Assembly: GCF_032884065.1 (NCBI RefSeq)
Contig: NC_088867.1
Coordinates: forward strand, 45,633,453 to 45,697,452
Reading direction: 5' to 3'
DNA from: Artemia franciscana
Taxonomy: Eukaryota > Arthropoda > Branchiopoda > Anostraca > Artemiidae
DNA length: 64,000 nucleotides
This document shows, piece by piece, positions 55,626-64,000 of the stretch. The position numbers and the translations under genes are program-made. Every line of letters begins with the position of its first letter. The stretch's first letter is position 1. The notes below the pieces were generated by a model, which was not told where the DNA came from, made no database searches, and was given only the letters and a program-made list of their open reading frames with translations.

Positions 55626-57739
55626 ATAATGACTGACTTTTCTTAATGTTACAAATATAAAGGATTTCAATTCACAAGAAAATGGAAAAAGAATCAACTT
55701 CTTCTCGAAGTATGTTTCATAAAAGAAAATTTTAAGGAAAATATTTTTTTTTTTTAATCAATCATTACTTTCTTTTCCAAAATATTAACAAACTACTGTA
55801 TATGAGTATTAAACTATCAGTTCCTGAGTGACGTATTTTCATAACAGGCTAATCTATTCTCAACAAAGAGAAATAAAATCATCAATAAACAGCAGTAGGA
55901 TGTAAATAAATATTAAAATTACTTCGGAATTAGCCCTGTAAAACAAATCTACTTTAACTCAGAGCTAAATTTTAATGTTATAGCCCCATCATCTCCATTC
56001 AATAAAAGCTTATCTGAAGGGGGGGGGGGGAATCCCTAAAATTTGAAAATGGTCCATGTTGTAATATTTTTTTTCATTTTTATATGTTTTCGGTGAAATT
56101 TATACCGATTTGATGATTTAACTTATGTGTTGGTAAATTTATTTTTATGAGTTTAAATCTGTGTGCCTAAATTAATAAATTAATCTAAGCCAGATTATAC
56201 TATAGCTAATAGCCCCGTTTTTCTCAGCAAATCTATCTTCTAATATCTGTTACTAGAAAACAGCTTTAATGAAAACATAAGGGGTCTAATTTTACCTCTT
56301 AGACTGTTCTATTGAAAACATTTCCCTTCAATTTGCTTTGGCCAGTGGTCTGAGGACTTTGATGAGACTACCATCAAAGTTCTCTCTTCGAAGTTCTATT
56401 TGACAGAAATATTTGATTATTTGCTAATACAAGTGAGCTGTAAGATCTTAGCACATTGAAAAAATAGGCTAATGTTTGTGAGTAGTCTATGTGATAATCA
56501 CTTACTCAATGGCGTAATTTTGTAGTAATCTATCCCTGCCAAATTGTGAAACGACAATAGAAAGTATATAATATCATCGATGGACCTTTGAGTCAAGTCA
56601 AACTAACTTATTTTACCAAACATTTTATTTGACAGCCCAAATCCATACATTCCAATCCATACATGAAAATCCAATCCATACATGAAAAAGATCTGTGTGG
56701 TGACAGCCCTGTCAATTCTCATAAATATAAAATTTCGACATTAATGTGATGAATTTATTCTTTGTAAATATATTTCCTTTTAGTATATTTGTTTTGAGCA
56801 TTCCTTATCTTAAATTGGGTTTCTGCCTTATTAGGTTCAACGCGATATTGGTTGGATCTCGATGCTGAAGTTACTACTAGTTTTTGTTGGTTAGATGGCA
56901 TAAACAATAACATAACCCGAGTCTTGAACTTGTTGGTGGTTCTTTTGCTTTCGTTCATTAATTACAATGAGTCTCTGAGGCTGCACACCTTTTAGTTTAC
57001 TCGTGAACCTGTGGTTTACACCATCTTCTGTCCACAGACTGAACAGTCAGATATCCCAATGGTGAAACATATGACTTGAAAAGACTTTATGATCGTAAAA
57101 CAACCCAAAAACGCCCCTTTTTATGTTGAACTTCATACAATATGTCACAATGAACTAGTCACATAATGCTCACTGTTCATCAGAAGTTGAGAGATACCCC
57201 TCCCCCCTTTTTTAATGCTCATTCTATTTATTTGAGTTTATTAAATTACTTTTAAAGCCTTTTTTTACTTAATTGGGCTGTAACACCGCTCATATCACTA
57301 ACTTGTCTTTGGTTTTTATTCGTTTTAATTCATTATGCAAGTTTTAGCTTTGTTTTTCTCTTTAAACTTTTCTTTAAATTTTTTTATTTATAGTCTCTGA
57401 AGTGCGAATTTGGCCCATTTTTGATCATCATTTATTAAACTTATCTTAGCCAAGTTTAATCTTAGAACTTTGAAAGCCTGTACTTGGTCCAATATATTGC
57501 TAAAACCTCTCATTTACGGAATATTTTTTTTTTTGTTTCACCACCAAGGCTATAAAAAAGCATAAATGGGTGAGTACTAAAGACAGCTAAAAACAAGACG
57601 CATTGTTTAAAGTAATTACAGCTTCTTCATTGATAACATTTTGTCTTCCTCTGGGAAATTAAAATTTACTTAAGTTTTTCTGTTTCTGGGTTCTTGAATA
57701 GGTAACTTCAGCCAATTTGCATCAGAATCACGCCCCTGC
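55626..57739. other. 2.1 kb with nothing supported
   Basis: AT-rich. A minus-strand open frame at 56755-56958 (67 codons) and a moderately G/C-rich patch (56820-56960) were considered and not assigned. A short repeated word (atccaatccatacatga) occurs near 56640-56690. Confidence 0.4.
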
Positions 57740-58115
57740 AGTGGCGAATCCAGGGTGAGGCGTGAGGGGGGGGGGGGGGGCGCCCCCCCCCCCCTTGAAA
57801 AGGTGGTGGATTTATGGTTGGGACTGTTTGCTCTGCTTTGGGACGATTTTTTTTTGTAATTGGTATTTAATAGTTGAGGTTTCAATAAGTTTTTAATCAT
57901 TAAGACTGTATCTTTTGGAAACAAGTTTGAAGCAAGGTTTCACTCACTTTGTGTGGTCTCTGTTAGATTTTACAAATGTTGCATACCGTCAAAAAATATT
58001 TAATTAAATTTAGGTTTATCAAGGGAATCTGACCGTATTACCACAAAAGCCAACAGGGATGCGAAAATCTTCGTTTCGTAATAACAAGCAGGGGAAATTT
58101 AAAATCCTAACTTCT
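57740..58115 (+). mobile_element. hAT-like element, left portion (copy 2)
   Basis: Begins CAGTGGCGAATCCAGGG and follows the 2807-3170 element in order (tggttgggactgtttgctct, tttatcaagggaatctgacc, gcgaaaatcttcg), same orientation. It contains a run of about 16 G directly followed by GCG and about 14 C. I could not find its right end or a target duplication, so it may be truncated. Confidence 0.6.
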
Positions 58116-59747
58116 TTAGGCTGTCGAGATGATATTTCAGGATTGTACTGTCACAACGGGGCTGAAAAGCAAAATGTTCACTTCTTTTTACTGTCAAAAA
58201 TTTGTTTTCGAGTCTTGTTTTATCAAAGTAGCGTGTTCAACGTAAAACATTAAAGCTAAGATTAAGTTCATACTTCATAACTGTAAAAAATTAAATATTT
58301 TTCAAAGTGACAAATAGATGTATACTATCACTTCTGGAGAAAAAAAGATAATAAAACGTATCCGTTCAGAGGGAAGACAGAAATTGGCAACATGTGGTTC
58401 AGGAGGAACATTTCTGGTTATAGTGGCTTTACATGTCAGCTAATGGGTACTTTTGCAATTGAAGCAAAAGTTAACGCCATATTCTTACCGAAATTGTCCC
58501 TTGCTGAGTTGTTTTCTATAAGTATACGAACTTTCTTGTGTACTAGCAACTGCACTAATTACTGATAAACAAATGCATATTTAGGATCACCATAAATAGC
58601 TGATTCTTCGATTTAATAGTTAGATTTACATACTCTCGTTATTGACAAGGGTCGTTATTCAATTACCATTCATTACTATGTAACAATTTGATTTTTGTTA
58701 TTGTTCTAACCAAATCATACAGAAAAATGTTTTTGGAAAACTAGAGAAAGCTCACTCAGTCAGAAATTAGAACTTATGCTTATTTTATTAAAGGTCAGAA
58801 ATTATTGGCAGGCAGCCAATAATAAGGCAACACACGTTTTTTTTCCTATTCTGCTCTCTTTCCTTTGGTTTGCTTACAATTACTTTATAGCTCCAGATTT
58901 CCAGGGGGGGCATGCCTCCGCCCTTGCTGGCACGCATGACTACAACGCTCTTAGGAGCCTAAGTCATTTTTAGAAAGTGTGAGAAGCGCCCTTTGATTTT
59001 GGACATAACAATGTTCTCCTGATGGCAAGGAGGTCTAAATCAATTTCAAATTTTATTTTTAGATTTGCCTAATTCCAACATTTCAATGCCTACTCGTTTA
59101 AAAGAAGAAAAAAACTACCACTCCTTCTCAATTAATCCCTACATGTTCAAGAGAAATACATTTGTAATTCAAAAATTGGGCTCTGTTTAATCAAGCTTTT
59201 CCGTATACCTGGAGTCACAGCTTCTTAGTGATTAGGACAGTAGACAAAACATGATAAGCTCGATTCCGCTTTATCTGAATAGTCAAAAACAAGAGTTGGT
59301 TATTTTCTGGCACAGAGATACATTAAAATAATATACTTTTTATAAAGCAAGATTTTTCGATAGTTTATCATAAGAGTTTGTTGATGAAATTTCTACTCGA
59401 TGTTATCAGAGCAGCACAGAGATGTATATATATTTAGACTTGCATGTCTAGTCACGTGTATGTCAAAACATTAACAACTAGGTGGTCCCCGTTCATATGT
59501 AGAATTCGTTGCTTGGCTGCAACAAGTTACAGCTGAGTATCCAGTTCTTGAGTCTAGAATATCCATGCTTGAGCAACTGCATGGCCTGAAACACATGTAT
59601 AGGCATGGGTTTTGCTGAAAGGGCGTGTGGAAGCTGCTCAAGTTTTGTAAGCTATCATACTCTTTTTACTACTCCCGATGGCTTTACCTCCTGAGAATAC
59701 CCCGTGAAGGCTGAAATTCTTCAGTTTAGCAATAAGCGGCGTTCACA
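58116..59747. other. 1.6 kb, no supported gene
   Basis: Nothing coding. Two patches are noted: ccaggggggcatgcctccgc at 58896-58920 (transposon-end-like) and cttagtgattaggacagtag with gctcgattccg (59222-59270), a weak tRNA-like A/B-box pair. Confidence 0.35.
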
Positions 59748-60303
59748 TGCGTATCTAGCTAGAATCCCATGTCAAGACACGTGTCTTGCCAGAAATCAAA
59801 GTCTTGGCAATAACCGTTCACAACTAGAATTCATTGGTTAGTTAAAACTACAAATTCACTTTCAAGTGAATTAAAGTCATAATATCTAACCAATGAAATG
59901 AACTTATGCTGGAAAAACTTTCAAATTGCAATTCCTGCTTTTGTTGTCACTGAGGTATTGGATGAGATAAGCCAGCAATTGGTTTATCGTGCTTCACAAT
60001 TATGTCCGATTTTGCATATTTGCTTAAAATGAAAAAAAAAGATTAAATGAAGAAACAAAAATTAAATTTCAATTTAACACCGTAAATTTAGGTGATGAAA
60101 ATAGTGGAACTTGGACACATTCTGATTGGCTGTAGTCGAAAATCCTACACTTTGGAGTTTTTAGGGTCCAGAACTGGATGCTTGCCAGTAACTTGTTTAG
60201 GCAAGCACCATATTTTACTTGTGAATGGTAGTTGCCAAGACATTGATTTCTTACTAGACACATGTCTAGACATGGGATTTTAGCTAGACACGCATACCTC
60301 GTG
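59748..60303. mobile_element. MITE-like element with about 85-bp inverted ends
   Basis: The left end reads gttcacatgcgtatctagct, agaatcccatgtcaagacac and aaatcaaagtcttggcaa. The right end, read in reverse complement, gives gtatgcgtgtctagctaaaa, tcccatgtctagacatgtgt and aaatcaatgtcttggcaa. Total about 555 bp, no ORF. The exact ends and a target duplication were not established. The gttcacatgcgt-type start resembles ends of some hAT MITEs (weak). Confidence 0.65.
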
Positions 60304-60689
60304 ATTCTATCAATCGGTCATTCTATATAAACTAATCCAATATCCTTCCTCTTACGAGCTATATCGACCATTTCACTGTTTTGGTCGCCCGACATATGTC
60401 ATCCCTAAAAATCTGCTTTGATTCTTTCAAAATGAAATCCCACACACAAAATCCTAAACAAAAGTATCTAAGGAAAATGTGGTCTAGTGGCGACTCAGCC
60501 CTAAGTTTTTAGTGATCTAACCCCATGAAAAACATTTCACAAGGGACATGCTTCAAAAATGTATTAAAAAAGTAATAAAACATTCAAACACTTTAAATGC
60601 TGCTTTTATTCAAAACTTCGGCTATATATGTAGAAAATATGCACATACAATAATAATAAAAATTCAGGCTCCTACAAAAAGTAAAAAAA
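60304..60689. other. No recognisable feature
   Basis: About 390 bp between the MITE and repeat B; AT-rich, no frame of interest. Confidence 0.4.
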
Positions 60690-60934
60690 AAAACTACAAT
60701 TCACCTACCAGTTTAATTGCTCTTTTAAGACTTTTTCATAAATAATTTTTTCTTAGTCATAAAAAAAATGATATGACATCTGGCTGAAACTGGACACTTA
60801 GGAAAGCACTGGTACAAGTCGTGAAAAAGTTTAAGGTAAAGCAAGTAAGAATCTGGAACTTTTTTTTTTTGTGAATAAACTATCCTTTCAAGTTTTTTTA
60901 CATATAGAAAGTAGCAAATGTTCTTAATGCTTAA
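60690..60934. repeat. Dispersed repeat B, copy 2
   Basis: Counterpart of 385-648. Its end (...aatgcttaa) abuts the duplicated gene fragment and cuts its last exon. Confidence 0.75.
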
Positions 60935-61351
60935 CTGATTTAATCGTCGACAAAGCTTCACCAGCTCTTGATATCTTGGCCATATCACCCAGAGCGAACA
61001 GTGAACTCTTCCGATTAGCAGCTATAGTTGAGGCTGTGGAAGGGGATGCTTTAATATCCTATATGGTAGTTCAAAAAGCAGAGAGACCATCCCTTAATGC
61101 TTTTTTTTTAGTGTCAAACTAATGCTTGGATTAAAGTGTACTATTTGTAATGGAAACTGAAACTATAGAACTAATAATACTAAAGAGTCCGTCTGCCAAA
61201 CTAAATTGGCACTTACCAAAATCTCTTTTTGCCACCGACGTTGAACCACTTCCATAGATTGGCAAATTTTGCCCAAAAGCGGGACTTCAGGCCCTGCGTT
61301 TTCTGACTGGGGAACTGCATATATATACAAAAACTTTAGAAGTGGCAACAT
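60935..61351 (-). pseudogene. Two-exon gene fragment, copy 2, 3'-truncated
   Basis: The exon 61351-61217 ends RRWQKEIL at the donor TTG|GTAAGT. The intron 61216-61059 is 158 bp, the same length as in copy 1, and ends catatag. The next exon is open from 61058 but stops being homologous at 60935, where repeat B begins and a TAA follows two codons later. Compared with copy 1 the first exon shows three amino-acid changes (Thr/Ala, Arg/Met, Phe/Leu). The splice signals are kept in both copies. The product is unknown. Confidence 0.45.
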
Positions 61352-61559
61352 TGTTTGGTCTATTGGCCCTGGAGTGCTTCAAACACCCTTTAGAATACCA
61401 GTCTGTTGCTCATAAGAAAAATATTCAAGAAATAAAAAAAATCAAAATGCACAAGTTAAAAACAAAGTCCTACGGTTGATAATACAATTGAACAAACAGA
61501 CAAGCCATCAAATATATTTCTAAAGATATTGCTGTGAAAGAACATTAAATGAAAAGACA

Positions 61560-61795
61560 TTCATTTCCACCCTCCCCAACTCCCCCAAATGACACCAGAT
61601 CCGGTCGGGATTCAAAATAAGAGATCTGAGCTACGAGATCCTTCTAAATAAATTTCATTAAGATCCGATCACTCCTTCGTAAGTTAAAAATACCTCATTT
61701 TTTCTAATTTTTCAGAATTAACCCGCGCATCGGAATGACAATGGAAATATTAAAATGCGTTTCATTTTCCTCGAATTGCGTTTCATTTGCCTGTA
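61560..61795 (+). repeat. Partial family C monomer in duplicated block
   Basis: Matches 15755-15965 and marks the right end of the duplication, which fades after tttcattttcctcgaattgc. Confidence 0.8.
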
Positions 61796-61860
61796 TTTTC
61801 AACTTATTAGACATCGTGAGCTTGGCTGTGGTAATAGCAAAAAATTTATTTGAAGCTAAA

Positions 61861-62057
61861 ATGGTGATTACGTGAAAATTTTCATTGCGGAGGAATTGAT
61901 AGCTACGCAACATAGCAGTAGTGCCAATTGAGGGAAAGGTAGAATTCCCTCTAGATGTGGCTATGTGAAAATTTTCATTACGGAGATATTGATAACTATG
62001 CAACATAACAGTAGTACCAATTGAGGGGAAGGTAGAATCTCCCCCCTGTTCCATATA
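61861..62057. repeat. Two-copy tandem duplication, about 98-bp unit
   Basis: Words tgtgaaaattttcatt, ggag.tattgata.cta, gcaacata.cagtagt and ccaattgaggg occur twice, followed in each copy by ggtagaat. The copies differ at about a dozen positions. Confidence 0.8.
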
Positions 62058-63189
62058 AAACCTTTTTTGTACTCTCATAGAAAGAATTTAAAAATGATTG
62101 CCCACACTCTTAGATTTAATAAAATAAATTCGCCCCCCCCAAAAAAAACCCTCAAAATTTTCGTGAATTAGCACAGTTGCAACCAAAAGAAATGGCTTTA
62201 TTGATTAATTAATATTCTACGCATACCAAAGAGATGGTTTGGAAGGCCCATACCCAAGCATAGGGTATAAAATGATGGGGTACAACCCATACTGAAAAAA
62301 ATCATAGTTATTCTCCTTAAATTAATTTACAAGCTTTAAAATACGAGCAACTTTTGCGTAAAAAAAATAATTAATTTCCTCGAAACTTTTAATATTCTTC
62401 TTACAAACCTCCCTCTAAGTTCATAACTGCTGCTAAGCCTGTACCATAGCTCAATCCTAGTTGCGGCAATGAATAGCATATCCTGGGAACAGCTTGGAAA
62501 ATACAACTCATTTTTTTTTTTAGCACTGACTGAAATTACGATATATTTAAGAGATTTAACTTAGCGTCTTGAGAGTAAACTGACGTACTGGCGGAAAATT
62601 TGAAAAAAAAACGACCTTGAAGTTCGAGTCTTCCCACGTTCGTAAGTAGTGCGGTTAGAGCTGCTTCCGTGACTCTCAAAGAGAGTTGCAATCCTACATA
62701 TTTAAACATGCAAACAATTTACATCCTAATAAATGATGAAAATGTTTCATCTTCTAATCTATATGGCCAAAAACGAATTTTTACTCTCAGAAGACCAAAA
62801 ATCCCTGCACATAAACAAAATATACAACGTAAATAAGCAAAGGTGCGTGTACTTTCCATTATTCTTTGGGTACCATAAATAGCCTATATAATTATCAATA
62901 TTGGAAAATGTATTTTTCTATTTAGCTATAAGCTAGCTGACTTTTCTCATGGTTAACTCATTATACAAAAATTTGGCTTCATATTTCCACGATTTACTAA
63001 TTCTTTATTACTAAGACTTGAACAATATCTTCAATAGACTGAATTTCTGTGGGCTGTACGCAATCTGGGACATGCAAAATACAATGGAATAGAGGAACAT
63101 TTGCTTGAGATAGTCCAACTTCGGTTACCAGGTTTCAATGGTTGCGAGGCTTATTTTCGCACATTTCAAGTTCACACCCTTTACAGTAG
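62058..63189. other. 1.1 kb; weak tRNA-like relic only
   Basis: Near 62640-62700 the plus strand has gtagtgcggttagagctgct followed about 27 nt later by gagttgcaatcct, resembling tRNA A and B boxes. Stems do not pair well, so at most a degenerate tRNA-derived relic. Nothing else was identified. Confidence 0.3.
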
Positions 63190-63305
63190 ATACTAGAATG
63201 CTAAAATGACATGTCCGAAAATGATAAAAGATAAATACAGATAAATAAAAGGTGAATATAGAATGATAAAATGACATGTCCGAGAAAGATAAAAGATAAT
63301 TATAG
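63190..63305. repeat. Two-copy tandem duplication, about 65-bp unit
   Basis: tagaatg.taaaatgacatg, tccg and gataaaagata occur at about 63193 and 63258. Confidence 0.75.
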
Positions 63306-63559
63306 ATAATATGTACAATATATAACACACTTAATTAACCTGAAACACGACCAGGAATCAGAAACAATAAAAAATAAACAGATTGACATTGAACTTCGAA
63401 TTAAGCTTAAGAATGTAGTAAAGCTCTGTGTCGTAGATCATTCACACCGCTTGCTGAAAAATATAAAAAAACATCAATGAATTTGACATGAAAGAATAAT
63501 GCCAAGTAAGACAAAAAATTCACATCGATTGCTGGTGAAAAAATATTAAGTAGAGAAAT

Positions 63560-64000
63560 GACATGAAAGAAAAAAGTGAAAAGTGAGCAAAGGCGAAAAA
63601 TTAAGGACTTCCCTTTATATAAAGAGTTTGTCAAGAATAGACACTCCAATATACTATACATAAAGAATAAACTGAAAAAAAATGAATGTAGAGAAATAAC
63701 CCGAACGAAAAAAGTGAAAAGTGAGCCAAGGCGAAAAATTAAGGACTTCCCTTTATATACAGAGTTTGTCAGGAATAGAGACTCTAATATACTACACATA
63801 AAGACCAATCTGGAAAAAATGAATGTAGAAAAATAACATGAAAGAAAAAAGTGAAAAGTGAACAAAGGTGAAAAATTAAGGACTTTCTTTTATATAAAGA
63901 GTTTGTCAAGAATAGACACTCTCCAATATACTATGCATAAAGACCATAGTGGAAAAAAAGAATGTAGAGAAATAAAATGAGAGAAAAAAGTGAACAAAGG
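63560..64000 (+). repeat. Satellite, about 138-bp unit, running off the window
   Basis: The marker gaaaaaagtgaaaagtgagc recurs at about 63570, 63708, 63846 and 63984. Each unit has aaaaattaaggactt.c.ttt, agagtttgtcaagaatagac and a degenerate tail. At least three full units are present and the array continues past 64000. Open frames on both strands here are by-products of the repeat. Confidence 0.9.

Noticed and set aside
56815-56960. Possible mitochondrial or nuclear rRNA fragment
   Set aside because: Only a short phrase (atctcgatgctgaagt) resembles large-subunit rRNA; the flanking sequence does not follow any rRNA order I know.
59220-59275. tRNA-derived element with ttagtgattagg and gctcgattccg
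   Set aside because: Spacing is plausible but stems and termini are absent, and no second copy is seen; kept only as a remark.
63407-63865. 152-codon minus-strand ORF with internal repeats, possible membrane protein
   Set aside because: The hydrophobic repeats are the translation of the 138-bp satellite; the opposite strand is equally open.

Overview
This is a eukaryotic nuclear window, AT-rich, gene-poor and packed with repeats. GT-AG introns, arthropod-type LINEs and the overall style fit an arthropod. A branchiopod crustacean such as Artemia is my best guess, from memory of its palindromic repeat family; the species call is inference. There is no bacterial operon, no CRISPR array and no rRNA gene. 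Everything here was read by eye, and repeat boundaries are good to roughly 10-20 bases unless a target-site duplication (TSD) is given.

Layout. (1) 1.8-8.7 kb: a two-exon gene or element coding for a Mutator-like transposase domain (Pfam PF20700 type) fused to a YqaJ-type exonuclease domain. Exon 1 (1771-2074) and exon 2 (6324-8660) join in phase across a predicted 4.25-kb intron filled with mobile DNA, including a hAT-like MITE with an 8-bp TSD. The reading frame is broken several times, mostly at homopolymers. (2) 8.8-14.6 kb: a nearly full-length APE-type LINE (LINE-1; ORF1 with RRM-like region and three zinc knuckles, ORF2 with endonuclease and reverse transcriptase). It is nested inside a composite palindromic repeat whose uninterrupted copy lies at 28.5-30.2 kb. 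(3) 15-28 kb: a small spliced-looking gene fragment (14.99-15.55 kb, a second copy at 60.9-61.35 kb), then foldback arrays of a roughly 280-bp monomer. (4) 25-31 kb, minus strand: candidate exons of an unrecognised protein. (5) 31.4-43.6 kb: three more degraded LINE pieces, a 115-bp minisatellite and more palindromes. (6) 46.04-46.16 kb, minus strand: the clearest host coding exon, the first coding exon of a BOD1/Shg1-family gene. (7) 46.8-52.7 kb: a tandem segmental duplication in which one copy carries a roughly 650-bp foldback element and the other keeps the empty site; a second foldback copy has an 8-bp TSD. (8) 53.2-55.6 kb, minus strand: a 5'-truncated RNase H-bearing LINE (LINE-5) bounded by a perfect 15-bp TSD. 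(9) 55.6-64 kb: mostly unannotatable DNA with a MITE, tandem duplications and a 138-bp satellite running off the right edge.

How it works together. Host content is limited to the BOD1-like exon, the candidate exons at 25-31 kb and perhaps the duplicated fragment. Everything else is transposons and their relics, many nested, so relative insertion order can be read. The long inverted repeats would fold into hairpin RNA if transcribed, a possible small-RNA source. The least described item is the Mutator-like/YqaJ fusion.
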